A DNA stretch of 64,000 bases from Clostridium frigoris (GCF_018861865.1 NZ_JAHLDV010000002.1:158660-222659), one strand, 5' to 3'; shown: positions 51,879 through 61,680, counted from the first letter of the stretch. The notes: generated from the sequence alone by a model not told the origin. A program made the numbers and translations.

Positions 51879-52440
51879 TCTTACCTATAACAAAGTTTTC
51901 TTTGTAATATCCCGTTAATTCAGAGATTTTTATAACATCGCCGGATTTTGGAGAATGAATAAACCTATTGTTGCCAATATATATTCCAACGTGAGATACC
52001 TGGTAGGGTAGCTCTGGGTTTGTTTTAAAAAAGACCAGATCTCCATTCTTAAGGTCATTTATATTAATAGAAATACCTTCATCTATCTGTTCCATAGTTG
52101 TTCTAGGTAAATCTATACCGAAATGTTTATAGATATATGCTACAAAACCAGAACAATCGAATCCACCACCAATATATTTTCCAGAGCTATCCGATATTGC
52201 AGGTGTTGTGCCACCCCATAAGTAATGCATCCCTAGAAAAGTATCAGAATAAGCTTTTAAATCATTCCCATTTATTAATGAAATGTATTGTTGCCCGTTT
52301 GCTATATACTTAGTTTTATTTAAGGGCGTTTTAGAATTTGAGAAAATAGTAAAAACCATATATGTTACGGATACTAATATAAGAATTAAAGTTAAATGCC
52401 AAGATTTTATTGAATTTCGTTTATAATAAGAGCTTTTCAT
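51865..52440 (-). CDS. NlpC/P60 family cell-wall endopeptidase
   Basis: 191 residues. One N-terminal membrane anchor (about 15-33, WHLTLILILVSVTYMVFTIF), then a cysteine peptidase domain: GGGFDCSGFVAYIYKHFGID with the catalytic Cys, VSHVGIYIGNNRFIHSPKSG with the His, and the preceding HYLWGGTTP. It cuts peptide stems of peptidoglycan outside the membrane (gamma-D-Glu-diamino acid bond in characterised members). TTGGAGATTAT precedes the ATG. It is followed on the same side of the chromosome by a penicillin-binding protein gene, but each has its own terminator. Confidence 0.9.
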   Translation of the reverse strand: MKSSYYKRNSIKSWHLTLILILVSVTYMVFTIFSNSKTPLNKTKYIANGQQYISLINGNDLKAYSDTFLGMHYLWGGTTPAISDSSGKYIGGGFDCSGFVAYIYKHFGIDLPRTTMEQIDEGISININDLKNGDLVFFKTNPELPYQVSHVGIYIGNNRFIHSPKSGDVIKISELTGYYKENFVIGKRILK

Positions 52441-52577
52441 ATAATCTCCAAGCCTCCATTATTTTAAATTATCCTATAGTAAGTTATTGTAGTATCTCTA
52501 ACAATATACTAAATATAAATAGTTCCCAGATGTTTATTAATTATTTATTAGTGTTCAATACTATTAAACTTAATAAA

Positions 52578-52619
52578 AAAACGGCAATAGAGAATATATA
52601 AATTCTCTATTGCCGTTTT
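52578..52619 (-). terminator. Terminator of the penicillin-binding protein gene
   Basis: AAACGGCAATAGAGAAT pairs over 17 bases with ATTCTCTATTGCCGTTT; on the minus strand it is followed by TTTTTTTATT. Confidence 0.9.
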
Positions 52620-52634
52620 ATTTAAATGAATAAG

Positions 52635-55364
52635 CTAATTAATCTTTTTTAATTTTATGTCATAATGATTTTGATACTGCTTCATTCGAGGATCGTTTTT
52701 AAAATAACTCTCGTACATACCTCTAGCAACTTTTGCGGCATCAGAACCATAACCACCATCAAATATAACTACAGATATTGCAATTTTAGGATTGTCAGCA
52801 GGTGCATAACCTACATACCAAGCATAATCGCCTCTACCAATTTTATTTTGTATTTCCGAGGTTGTGAACTGAGCTGTACCTGTTTTACCACCTGTAGGTA
52901 TAGGAAAATCACCAAGTGCTGCATATGCAGTACCATCGGTACCACCACCAGCACCTGTAACGCCATTCATGCCTTGCATAACTAGAGCTCTAGTTTCAGT
53001 ACTCATACCAACTTTATCTATTACTACAGGTTTCGTTTGGGATATTAACTTTCCATTAGAATCTTTTATATTATCAACTAAATGAACTTTATATCTTGTC
53101 CCACCATTGGCAAGGGTTGCTATATAATTTGCCATCTGGAGTGGAGTGAAGTTGTCCATGCCTTGGCCGATAGATGCAATAAACATATTGTATGGTAAAC
53201 TCAAAGAACCATGACCTGTTTGTACTGAAAGATAGTATATATCAGTTACGATTGTATTTATATCAGTAGCCGTAAATTTTTGATTTTTATACGCAGGGTC
53301 GGCAGCTATTAATTGCTTAAATAACCCCACATAATTACTCTTAGAGAAAGTTCCGTTCTTTACAGAATCCCTTATATAATTTTTAATTTGTGTTTTAATT
53401 TCTGAAAGTTTTTTTCCATCAGAAACAATACTAGTATCTCTATCTCTATCATATAAATCTATTGGTGGAAATTTTACTTTTGAACTAGAAATACCATCAG
53501 TTAAATTTTGCTCAATACTCAAAAGATATTGTGAGGCTGATAAGTTTTTTTGTGACACTGTATTATATACTTGCCCAAAATTCTCACTTATTTCTATTCC
53601 TGTACCTGGACTCGTTGCATTAGGATTAGCTCCTAGGCCAAACATCCATGCATATTTAGCTAAAATATCATCACCAAATTGTTCTCTTAGTTTCTGACCT
53701 ACATTCATAAAAAATGGGTTACTAGATTTTCTTATTGCACTTACTACATTTACAATGCCATTTCGTCCATCTGATGTAAAAGGATTCCAATTTGGACCTC
53801 CTATTTTATTTTCACCACCCATATCATACCCGCCTTCATCATCGTAAGTTGAATTAGCATCTATAACTCCAGCTTCAAGCCCTGCAATTGCTGTCATTGG
53901 TTTAAATGTAGAACCTGAAGGAATAAGTGACATAGTTGCATAGTTATACAAGTATTTTGGATAATAATCAAACTTATCCTTTCGAATGGTTGTATTTCCC
54001 TTTATACTTTTGTCTATTGGAAACATATAATCAGTTAAAGACGATAGCCCATCAGCTTTTGCCATCTTTTCATAATCTGGATTGAAATATTTTTGTGATT
54101 GAGCTTCAGTTAAACCTTGGGTTGTAGAAAAATCATTTGGATTATAACCTGGTAGACTTACAAGTGCTAGCACTCCACCAGTATTAATATCTATGGCAAC
54201 CGCTGCACCCCTTGTAGCATTTGATACGTCTAAACCACCATAAGTTCCTTTATCTTGTATTGTCTTCATTTCACTATTCAAAGTGGTTTCGGTGGCGTAT
54301 TGTAAATTTGCATCTATTGTAAGTTGAACGTTTTTTCCTGGAACAGCTTTTTTATTATGAGCGGTATTTTTAATTATTGCTACAGAATCATCATTTATAT
54401 CTTTTTCTCCATTGACGCCTTTAAGGTTACTTTCCATTGCAGCTTCAATTCCAGTAGTACCAACATAGTCTACACTTGTATCATAACCCTTTGCAGCGTA
54501 CTTCGCTTTGTCAGCAGAGTTTATTTTGCTTATATATCCTAGAACTGATGAAGCAAGTTGGCCGTATGGATATTCTCTCATAGGCTGATTTTCTACTTTA
54601 AAACCTTTTAAGTCTGAGAGACTTTGCTCAAATATAAGTGAAGTATCTTTCTTTATATTAGTTGCTACATTAATTGATTTATTAGCAGAATAAAAGTTCA
54701 TTTTGATGCTGTCTTTTATAATTAAATATCTCCTTAGTACATCCGGAGTTGCCTTTATATTCAAACTTGAAAGGCCATTTTTTATATCATAGGTAACAAG
54801 AAGTTTATTATATATTTGTTCTGGAGTTAGCTTTAAAAGTTCATTATTAAGAGCAGTTTTTTCAGAGGTAGTTAACTCTTCTTCCTTTTTACCTTCAAAT
54901 TTTGATTTTAATATACTATCTTGAATGTTTCTATCTTTTAAAAATCTTAGAAGCATGGCTTGTTTTACTTTAGAGTCACTTGAAGTAAATTCAAATCTAT
55001 ATGGATTAATCTTTAATGGAAAACTGTCTGTCTGAACTTCTTTATTAGCATCTAAAATTTTAAATACTTTTTGTAATATTGCAAATAGTTGGGTATTATC
55101 CTTACCAGTATCAGTTGTACTTGTATATGTAAGGTTATAACCTAGTGCTTCAGTCGCAAGTTTTATCCCACTTTTATCTGTTATTAGTCCTCTTGGTGCC
55201 GCAACGGTTACAAGTTTTGCAGAATTAATAGTTTCAGCCTCTGCTTTGTAATATTCGCCTTTGAAAACTTGTAAATAATATAATTTTGAACCTATTGTTA
55301 AGAACATAGCTAGCATAATTATAGAAAGAATATTATACCTATTAAATTTCTTCTTTTTTTTCAT
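52635..55364 (-). CDS. Class B penicillin-binding protein (PBP2-like transpeptidase)
   Basis: 909 residues, long for the family. N-terminal anchor (about 10-30, YNILSIIMLAMFLTIGSKLY), a dimerisation domain starting APRGLITDKSG, an enlarged pedestal, then the transpeptidase domain with all three motifs: SxxK as SGSTFKPM (nucleophile Ser485), SxN in RKSSNPFF, and KTG in TGGKTGTAQF. It crosslinks peptidoglycan and is a beta-lactam target. GGTGATGAA precedes the ATG. An insertion of about 110 residues between the SxN and KTG motifs (EISENFGQVYNTVSQKNLSA onwards) makes it longer than usual. It is divergent from the PASTA kinase gene, a common functional partner of wall synthesis. Confidence 0.93.
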   Translation of the reverse strand: MKKKKKFNRYNILSIIMLAMFLTIGSKLYYLQVFKGEYYKAEAETINSAKLVTVAAPRGLITDKSGIKLATEALGYNLTYTSTTDTGKDNTQLFAILQKVFKILDANKEVQTDSFPLKINPYRFEFTSSDSKVKQAMLLRFLKDRNIQDSILKSKFEGKKEEELTTSEKTALNNELLKLTPEQIYNKLLVTYDIKNGLSSLNIKATPDVLRRYLIIKDSIKMNFYSANKSINVATNIKKDTSLIFEQSLSDLKGFKVENQPMREYPYGQLASSVLGYISKINSADKAKYAAKGYDTSVDYVGTTGIEAAMESNLKGVNGEKDINDDSVAIIKNTAHNKKAVPGKNVQLTIDANLQYATETTLNSEMKTIQDKGTYGGLDVSNATRGAAVAIDINTGGVLALVSLPGYNPNDFSTTQGLTEAQSQKYFNPDYEKMAKADGLSSLTDYMFPIDKSIKGNTTIRKDKFDYYPKYLYNYATMSLIPSGSTFKPMTAIAGLEAGVIDANSTYDDEGGYDMGGENKIGGPNWNPFTSDGRNGIVNVVSAIRKSSNPFFMNVGQKLREQFGDDILAKYAWMFGLGANPNATSPGTGIEISENFGQVYNTVSQKNLSASQYLLSIEQNLTDGISSSKVKFPPIDLYDRDRDTSIVSDGKKLSEIKTQIKNYIRDSVKNGTFSKSNYVGLFKQLIAADPAYKNQKFTATDINTIVTDIYYLSVQTGHGSLSLPYNMFIASIGQGMDNFTPLQMANYIATLANGGTRYKVHLVDNIKDSNGKLISQTKPVVIDKVGMSTETRALVMQGMNGVTGAGGGTDGTAYAALGDFPIPTGGKTGTAQFTTSEIQNKIGRGDYAWYVGYAPADNPKIAISVVIFDGGYGSDAAKVARGMYESYFKNDPRMKQYQNHYDIKLKKIN

Positions 55365-55801
55365 TTCATCACCATTTTAACTTTCATTTTTTTTGCATAA
55401 TAAAATTATCAGTACTTGTCAGCATTCTTAAAAAACAATTTAAATGGTGACTTTGTAAAGCCTTGCAATTCATATGTATTTTAAATATACGTCTAGATGT
55501 AAGCTTTGTCAATTACATTTATATATAAATAGCCCAGCAACTGCGCTAGGCTATCTTTGAATTCGTAGTTTGCATACATTATACTTTAAATTATTAATTA
55601 TTTATTTAAGTGTGTATTATATACCTTATGTTTATTATACATGACTCGACAAAACAAATCCATATGTTAGTAGTATATATAGTTGTTTATATTGTTAAAT
55701 ATAGTAGCTTACGAATATAACACATATTTTGATCCATTTATTTTCCATAAGCTATGATATAATGTATATGTTAATATTCTTCGTAGGAGGAAAAAACATA
55801 T
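55365..55801. other. Divergent intergenic region between the PBP and kinase genes
   Basis: The 437 bases are AT-rich and hold a compact hairpin (ATAGCC.AGC / GCT.GGCTAT, 55529-55553) and, near 55757-55790, a stretch that could be a promoter, ending in TAGGAGG before the kinase. No gene is visible. Confidence 0.5.
55529..55553. terminator. Short GC-rich hairpin
   Basis: ATAGCC, AGC and GCT, GGCTAT form a 9-bp stem with one mismatch in an otherwise AT-rich gap. It could separate the two divergent transcripts. Confidence 0.4.
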
Positions 55802-57286
55802 ATGATAGGGACATTTCTTTTAAATAGATATGAGGTATTAGAAAACATTGGCGAGGGTGGCATGGGAACTGTTTATAAAGCAAAGTGCCATGTGCTAAAT
55901 AGATTTGTAGCTGTAAAGATATTAAAGAAAGAGTTAAGTAATGATGAGGAATTTATTTCAAGGTTTAAAAGAGAAGCTACTTCAATTGCAAAATTATCAC
56001 ACCCAAACATAGTAAATGTTTATGATGTTTGCGAAGATAATGATGTTAACTTTATAGTTATGGAATATGTTGATGGAAAAACATTAAAGCAAATAATAAA
56101 GAAAAATGGAAGATTTACATCCAAGAAGACTTTAGATATAGTTTTTCAAATATCAAAAGCTCTTTCGTGTGTACATGAGAGCGGAGTAATTCATCGTGAC
56201 ATAAAGCCAGATAATATTATGATAACCAAGGATAAAATGGTTAAAGTCATGGATTTTGGAATAGCTAAAGTTGCGGATGCAAGAACTGTAACCAATTCTA
56301 ATAAGGTAATGGGAACCGCACATTATCTTTCCCCAGAACAAGCAAAAGGGAGTTTTCTTGACTTGCGATCAGATATATATTCATTAGGCATTGTAATGTA
56401 TGAAATGGTGACAGGAAAGGTACCTTATAATGCGCAAAGTGCTATTACCATAGCTATGATGCATATTCAGGGAAATATTACTGCGCCAAAGGAGATTATT
56501 GCAGATATACCTGAAAATATAAATCAGGTGATTTTAAGAGCTATGCAAAAGGAACCTATTAAAAGATACCAAACGGCGAGCGAAATGTCAGAAGTTATAG
56601 GTGCGATTAGAAATAATCCTAATTATAAAGTAGTAGTAAACAGTGAACTTGAGGGTGCTACTAAAATTATGGATGCTGTAGTAGCTTCTAATATAAGAGA
56701 TGATTTCACAACGGTTATGAGTAAAGATGCAATTTTGGAAGAAACACTTTTGGATAATTCAGTGGCTGAGGAAACGATATTAAAAAAAGAAAGTGAAGCA
56801 ATACCTCTAAAGAAGAATAGTAAAAAAAGAAAGGTTATGCTAATTATAGCATCAATTATTTTTTTAGTTATTGTTTTAGCTTTAGGAAAATCCATTTTAA
56901 ATGCAAAGGATTCAAGTGTAAAAACTCCAGTTGTCAAAAATACTGTTCCAAAAGTAGCTGCAAAATTGCCAGTAATTGAAAAAAAAATTGTGACCTCACT
57001 TATTGGTAAAAATCAAGATAATGCAAGAAAGGCAGCAGTTAATGATGGTTTTTTGCTTGGTAACATAACAAATAATTATAGTAATAGTGTTGCTAAGGGG
57101 TTAGTTATTAGTCAATCACCTGGGGTGAATACAGATTATGAGAAAGGTGGTAAAATAAGTATAGTTATAAGTCAAGGTAAAAAGATAGTTCAAGCTATAC
57201 AGCCACAAACAAAGGTGGGAAAAAACATAAAAAAACCTAAACAGATACATGAAAAGAATTCTAAAAATAAGCATTCAAAAAAATAA
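55802..57286 (+). CDS. prkC: PASTA-domain Ser/Thr protein kinase (PrkC-like)
   Basis: 494 residues. A Hanks-type kinase domain (1-270): GEGGMGTVYKA glycine loop, Lys39 in VAVKI, HRDIKPDN with catalytic Asp133, and DFGIAK. Then a linker rich in Thr/Glu that probably holds autophosphorylation sites, a transmembrane helix (about 341-361, VMLIIASIIFLVIVLALGKS), and a single PASTA domain (about 400-460, VTSLIGKNQDNARKAAVNDG) outside the cell. Related PrkC proteins have three PASTA repeats, so this one is short. It senses muropeptides or lipid II and controls wall growth and germination in relatives. TAGGAGGAAAAAACATAT precedes the ATG. No phosphatase gene (prpC) is adjacent. Confidence 0.93.
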   Translation: MIGTFLLNRYEVLENIGEGGMGTVYKAKCHVLNRFVAVKILKKELSNDEEFISRFKREATSIAKLSHPNIVNVYDVCEDNDVNFIVMEYVDGKTLKQIIKKNGRFTSKKTLDIVFQISKALSCVHESGVIHRDIKPDNIMITKDKMVKVMDFGIAKVADARTVTNSNKVMGTAHYLSPEQAKGSFLDLRSDIYSLGIVMYEMVTGKVPYNAQSAITIAMMHIQGNITAPKEIIADIPENINQVILRAMQKEPIKRYQTASEMSEVIGAIRNNPNYKVVVNSELEGATKIMDAVVASNIRDDFTTVMSKDAILEETLLDNSVAEETILKKESEAIPLKKNSKKRKVMLIIASIIFLVIVLALGKSILNAKDSSVKTPVVKNTVPKVAAKLPVIEKKIVTSLIGKNQDNARKAAVNDGFLLGNITNNYSNSVAKGLVISQSPGVNTDYEKGGKISIVISQGKKIVQAIQPQTKVGKNIKKPKQIHEKNSKNKHSKK

Positions 57287-57489
57287 ATGGAATTCTATAG
57301 TGATATATTTAGTTAAAAAATAATAAAGTTAATAAGTAAATATATTAGAAAGACATACAGTTATGCTAGTGAGATGAAAGGCATGTACTTAAAATTATTA
57401 TAATATGATATAATATAATAATTAAGGTACTTAAATATTATTTTAATATAAAAATCGTTATTAAAGTTTGTCTTAATTAATAAATTTAA

Positions 57490-57540
57490 TGCCAAAAGAA
57501 AGAAAGAAAGAAAGAAGGAGATACAAACGGGAACTTTAAT
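57490..57540 (+). other. Short basic leader frame with a tetranucleotide repeat, overlapping the TerC start
   Basis: ATG at 57490 opens a 16-codon frame (MPKERKKERRRYKREL) whose TAA overlaps the ATG of the TerC gene (TAATG). It spans a run of GAAA/AAAG units (about 57494-57515) and the AAGGAG site. It may couple translation to the next gene; it has no obvious ribosome site of its own. Confidence 0.3.
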
Positions 57541-58231
57541 GGTTTTTATCATAGGAGTACTACAAATTACTATACTTGATTTAACATTATCTGGTGATAA
57601 CATTGGGGTTATAGCACTAGCAACCAAGAACTTATCGCCTAAATTTGCAAAGAAAGCTAGTTTTATAGGAATAGCAGGAGCAATAGGATTAAGAGTATTA
57701 TTTGCATGTATTATTACTCAAATAATGGCTATACAGTGGTTACCGATTAAGTTAGTTGGTGGAATTGTTTTAGTAAAAATTACATGGGACTTTATTAAGC
57801 CTGAATCTAAGGAAGTAGAGTGTAATGTAAAAAAAGCAGATAGATTTTGGGGAGCTGTAGCTGTAATTATTATTGCAGACATTAGTATGAGTCTTGATAA
57901 TGTAATTGCAATAGCAAGTACAGCAGATGGCAATGTTTTATTAATTGTTATCGGTATTTTAATAAACATACCAATAATTTTTTACGGAAGTCAATTTGTT
58001 GCAAACTTAATGAATGATCACCCAATTGTTATATTTATAGGGGGTGCAATATTAGCTCACACTTCATTTAAAATGATACTCGAGGATAATATAACAATAA
58101 AATATTTAGGACTTTCAAATACAGTTTCAGTGATAATCCCATGGGTTTTTGCTATTGGTGTATTGTTGTATGGATACTTAGCGATAAAAAGGTCAGAAAA
58201 AGGAAAAACAGCGTTAGGACACAATACATAA
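57539..58231 (+). CDS. TerC family membrane protein (YjbE/YkoY-like)
   Basis: 230 residues, seven or so transmembrane segments. Family marks: LDLTLSGDNIGVIALATKNL with the acidic GDN motif, and ADISMSLDNVIAIAS with the second acidic repeat. Proteins of this family export manganese or other divalent metals and help load secreted metalloproteins. The ATG at 57539 has AAGGAG 18 bases upstream, farther than usual; a TAATG overlap with a short upstream frame may explain initiation. No yybP-ykoY (manganese) riboswitch is visible in the 250 bases upstream, although such genes often have one. A terminator follows. Confidence 0.88.
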   Translation: MVFIIGVLQITILDLTLSGDNIGVIALATKNLSPKFAKKASFIGIAGAIGLRVLFACIITQIMAIQWLPIKLVGGIVLVKITWDFIKPESKEVECNVKKADRFWGAVAVIIIADISMSLDNVIAIASTADGNVLLIVIGILINIPIIFYGSQFVANLMNDHPIVIFIGGAILAHTSFKMILEDNITIKYLGLSNTVSVIIPWVFAIGVLLYGYLAIKRSEKGKTALGHNT

Positions 58232-58245
58232 GAGAGAATATTTAT

Positions 58246-58277
58246 AAAAAACTGTACTTAATAGTACAGTTTTTTTG
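58246..58277 (+). terminator. Terminator after the TerC gene
   Basis: AAAAAACTGTACT pairs with AGTACAGTTTTTT and ends in a T run. Confidence 0.88.
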
Positions 58278-58351
58278 TTATAATAAAATTAATACTGAGA
58301 TGAAATATAGAGATTATAGTGATAACATAATATTAAAAGGAGAGGATAATA

Positions 58352-58729
58352 ATGTCAAAATGTATATTTTGCAATATCAATGAATCTGAAATAATAGTAG
58401 AAAATAGGTATGCAGTTGCAATACTCGATCATTTCCCAGTAAATAACGGCCATTGCCTAATAATAACAAAAAGGCATTTTGCTAACTTTTTTGAGGCAAC
58501 TGAGGAAGAGATTAAAGCAATATATAAATTAATGCATGAGGTGAAACAGATGTTTGATATTCAATACGAACCAGCTGGATATAATATAGGTATTAATGTA
58601 GGAACATATGCGGGGCAAACTATAAACCACTTACATGTGCATTTTATTCCTAGATATATAGGTGATGTGGATAATCCAAGAGGTGGGGTAAGAAATCTAA
58701 AAGAGGCTTTGGTTGAGTATGATGGATAG
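58352..58729 (+). CDS. HIT family nucleotide-binding hydrolase
   Basis: 125 residues. HIT motif HLHVHFIPRY with the catalytic histidine triad. The N-terminal CIFCNINESE has the CxxC of Hint-like members, and LDHFPVNNGHCLIITKRHFANFFE is typical. Such enzymes hydrolyse or transfer nucleotidyl groups (AMP-lysine, dinucleoside polyphosphates). AAAAGGAGAGGATAATA precedes the ATG. Single gene; the convergent TetR gene follows 20 bases away, with a hairpin shared between the ends. Confidence 0.92.
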   Translation: MSKCIFCNINESEIIVENRYAVAILDHFPVNNGHCLIITKRHFANFFEATEEEIKAIYKLMHEVKQMFDIQYEPAGYNIGINVGTYAGQTINHLHVHFIPRYIGDVDNPRGGVRNLKEALVEYDG

Positions 58730-58745
58730 AAATTGATGAGAAATA

Positions 58746-58777
58746 AATATTACTTCAAAATTCCATGAAGTAATATT
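58746..58777. terminator. Hairpin spanning the TetR stop codon
   Basis: AATATTACTTCA (58746-58757) pairs exactly with TGAAGTAATATT (58766-58777). The left arm contains the stop and last codons of the minus-strand TetR gene, and it lies between convergent genes. Confidence 0.65.
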
Positions 58778-59298
58778 GTAATCATCTCATTCATCGCATC
58801 TTTCATTGTCATGTTATTTTTGCTTAAGAATTTGTAATCTAGAAATGTGTTACTGACACTTTCTAAGATGGAACTAATAAGCTTTAGATTAATATCATTC
58901 CTTAAAAACCCTGATTCCATAGAGTCTTTTAATGTAGTTTCTATGAGCTTTAATTTAAAGTCTTTTAAATCTTGGATTTTATTCCATTCGTCATAATAAA
59001 ACTTATGTGCTTCATCTAGTATATTAATGGGAAGTTTATATTTATGATAAGAAAAAATTATTGAATTCAATTTATCTTCTAAGGAACCATCTTTATTTAT
59101 AGCCTCAATAGAATAATTTTTATCACTTTCTATTATTTCTTTGAAATATTCCAATATAATATCATCTTTACTTTTAAAATGTTTATATATAGTTTTTTTA
59201 CTCATTTTAAGTTCTAAAGCAATTTCATCCATAGTAAATTTTCTTAACCCATGTGTCTGTATCTTTTGGGCGGCAATTTTCATTATTATTTCCTTCAT
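58750..59298 (-). CDS. TetR-family transcriptional regulator
   Basis: 182 residues. N-terminal helix-turn-helix: IAAQKIQTHGLRKFTMDEIA, LELKMSKKTIYKHFKSKDDI. A helical ligand and dimer domain follows (about 60-182), divergent as usual. It lies 11 bases after the MFS exporter gene on the same strand, so the two form one operon, and a long inverted repeat before that exporter is the probable operator. It most likely represses the exporter until a toxic compound binds. Confidence 0.9.
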   Translation of the reverse strand: MKEIIMKIAAQKIQTHGLRKFTMDEIALELKMSKKTIYKHFKSKDDIILEYFKEIIESDKNYSIEAINKDGSLEDKLNSIIFSYHKYKLPINILDEAHKFYYDEWNKIQDLKDFKLKLIETTLKDSMESGFLRNDINLKLISSILESVSNTFLDYKFLSKNNMTMKDAMNEMITILLHGILK

Positions 59299-59309
59299 TT
59301 TATACCTCG

Positions 59310-60505
59310 CTATCCTAATTTTACTTTCCTTAAAGAGTTCTTTTTAGTTTTTTTTACAGTAAATAGGCCTATTATACATATTACTATTATTAAAAATAGA
59401 GCACTGCTTTTGTGATTACTCCATAAGATACCTGTGATAACCGAACCTACAAAAGATCCAACATATTGAAAACTATTTATTATTCCATTTGCCGCTCCTC
59501 TATAGCTATTTTCTGCAATATCATTAGCTGCAGAAGGTATTACCGTAGCTAGTAAAATATATCTTGTCATAAATAATATGCTGCCTATCAATATAAAGTA
59601 AAATGATTGGGTTTTAAAATAAAAACATATACCTATAGCACTTAAAATGAATGCTAGCATAATTAAGTTTGAACTGTAACCTTTTTCAACAAATATAATA
59701 GATTTTCTCATAAATATTATAGCTATAATTACGGCAGGCATAAAAATTTTCCACATGCCACTAGTGCCAGTGATTTTTTCAAGATATATGGGAACTATAT
59801 AAAATACAGATACCATTATATAATTATTTAAAAATCCTGCTAAATTAAGTCCTAAAAATTCTTTGCTTCTTAATAAAACTTTTATGCCTTCACCTATCTT
59901 AATTTGATTTTCAGGTATTGCACAAGAACTCTCATCATGAGTTTCTTTTAAGAAAAACAATATAATAATCCATACTAAGGAAATTAAGAGTGCACATACA
60001 AGAAACATTTGTCTTACAGATATATAGTTATTAATCAAAGGCCCTAAAGCAAAGGCTGATGCTGCAAAAAAACCAACAATCATTCCTAAAATACTTAAAG
60101 CACGAGGGCCTTTTTTATTATCAACACTACAAATAAGCCAGGAATAGCCAGATGCAAGGATAGCTCCACTCCCTTGCAAAGCTCTAGCGAAAATAAGCAT
60201 ATATATACTTTTAGCAAGAAAGGCAATAACTAGCCCTATTATTACTTGCAAAAGTCCTATTAAAATTACACGTTTATTTCCAATTTTATCACTCCATATG
60301 CCAAAAGGGATTTGAAAGATAGCTTGTGTTAGTCCAAAAATACCAAGGGCTACCCCAGCTAAAGTAGCATTACTATAGCTTAAAGTTCTACTGTAGGTTG
60401 AAATAAATGGCATAACTATAGTCATTGCCATTTGTCTAATTCCTAAAGCTAAACTTATTGTAATTAAAAAAACAATTCATTTCGGGTAAATATTTTATCG
60501 TTCAT
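59310..60505 (-). pseudogene. MFS drug-type exporter with a one-base frameshift near its start
   Basis: The downstream frame alone (60431 to 59310, 373 residues) lacks a ribosome site and part of the first membrane helix. Upstream, ATG 60505 follows AAAGGTGATG and reads MNDKIFTRNELFF, then meets TAA in a T7 run (A7 at 60466-60472 on the plus strand). Adding one T gives LFFLITISLALGIRQMAMTI and a normal 398-residue, 12-helix MFS protein with GIFGLTQAIFQIPFGIWSDK IGNK in the 2-3 loop. It would pump a drug or metabolite out of the cell, under the TetR regulator encoded next. Homopolymer error or true inactivation cannot be told apart. Confidence 0.82.
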
Positions 60506-60519
60506 ATTAATACATCACC

Positions 60520-60564
60520 TTTCAACTTGGAAACTATAAAAACCAAATTAGTTTCTTGTTGAAA
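60520..60564 (-). promoter_or_regulatory. Inverted repeat, probable TetR operator
   Basis: TTTCAAC..GGAAACTA (60520-60536) mirrors TAGTTTC..GTTGAAA (60549-60564). It lies directly before the exporter start and includes part of its AAAGG ribosome site, so it could also act as an mRNA hairpin. Confidence 0.55.
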
Positions 60565-60802
60565 GTATATTTCTTATTTGCGATATTGTCAACATAAGTT
60601 AATTATGGGTAATATTAAATTGAGTTTTAATATAAACTATTATAATAAAATACTATGGAAAAATAATTTATAAAATTTAATGAACTTGATGTTAATATCT
60701 TTATTTTATGAATATATTAGTAACACAATCAAACGCTTAGGAATAATATATAGTGCTTGCTAATTTTAGTATTAGTTAAATAATAAATTTTGGAGGTATA
60801 AA

Positions 60803-61315
60803 ATGAGTTACACCAATAAAGAGGGTCAACCACAAGGTATTGCGAAAATTGATACTAATAAGCTAAGGGAAATATTGATAGCTGAAATTATTGCAATAAA
60901 TGGTTATGCAAAGCATATTGCAAATTCAAATATGATAGAAATAAATGCAGTTTGGAACCATATATTAAAAGATGAAAAAAAACATTATGGTATGATTCTT
61001 ACACTACTTCGTAAGTATGACCCTTGTGAATATAAGGGGTATTTAGACCATAAAGACGATAAATCAGAAAAGGTATCACCTATGCAAATATATAAAGCAA
61101 ATTTCGATAAACAAATTATACTAAATGACATAAGAGAAGATATAAAAGGTGAATTTGAAGCCGTAATTCTCTACGAACATCAAATAGATACCATTCCATA
61201 TCATGATATCAGGCGTACATTATATTCAATAATTAATGATGAGAAGGAACATGCTGAGCATTTGACCCAAATTTTATTGAAATATGATGAGGATGACTAT
61301 GACGATCTTGAATAA
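60803..61315 (+). CDS. Ferritin-like diiron-domain protein
   Basis: 170 residues, all helical. Four helices carry the diiron pattern: EIIAINGYAKHI, DEKKHYGMIL (ExxH), EFEAVILYEHQI, and DEKEHAEHLTQIL (ExxH). It lacks the rubredoxin domain of rubrerythrin. Proteins like this occur as stand-alone peroxide or iron-handling ferritin-like domains. A short acidic tail (DEDDYDDLE) ends the chain. TGGAGGTATAAA precedes the ATG. The gene stands alone, with 240 to 300 bases of AT-rich DNA on each side. The precise reaction is unknown. Confidence 0.75.
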   Translation: MSYTNKEGQPQGIAKIDTNKLREILIAEIIAINGYAKHIANSNMIEINAVWNHILKDEKKHYGMILTLLRKYDPCEYKGYLDHKDDKSEKVSPMQIYKANFDKQIILNDIREDIKGEFEAVILYEHQIDTIPYHDIRRTLYSIINDEKEHAEHLTQILLKYDEDDYDDLE

Positions 61316-61503
61316 AGCTATGATAAAACAACATCCGCTAATCAATACTTTAATTAATAAATCCCAAGGCTAAAGTTAAGTAAAAGTTAAATATATTTTA
61401 AGATTATAAGTATATGTGTAAACGTTTAAAGGGTTTTGCATATATTTATAGAATATTATCATTAGCCTATTATTTTAAATAACTTAATAAGGAGATAATG
61501 TAA

Positions 61504-61680
61504 ATGGATAATAATATAAAAGCAAATAAAACGATAAAGGCTACATTAAAGAAATTAGAGTCAAGTGTAAGTGAGTATGAGCATTATGATGGAAAAATAA
61601 ATAGGGATCCTGTAGAAAAGAAAACAGGGGTTGTCGTATATGATTATAGAGATATATTAAAAACAATGGAAAATAATTAA
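61504..61680 (+). CDS. Small charged protein, 58 residues
   Basis: ATG 61504 follows TAAGGAGATAATGTAA. The product (MDNNIKANKTIKATLKKLES to DYRDILKTMENN) is hydrophilic, with a predicted helix at the start and no membrane segment or cysteines. I do not recognise it. The ribosome site and balanced composition make it a likely real gene despite its size. It lies alone between the ferritin-like gene and a small paralogous protein gene. Confidence 0.55.
   Translation: MDNNIKANKTIKATLKKLESSVSEYEHYDGKINRDPVEKKTGVVVYDYRDILKTMENN

Noticed and set aside
57290..57490. yybP-ykoY manganese riboswitch before TerC
   Set aside because: The leader is AT-rich and shows none of the conserved GGGGAG-type core.
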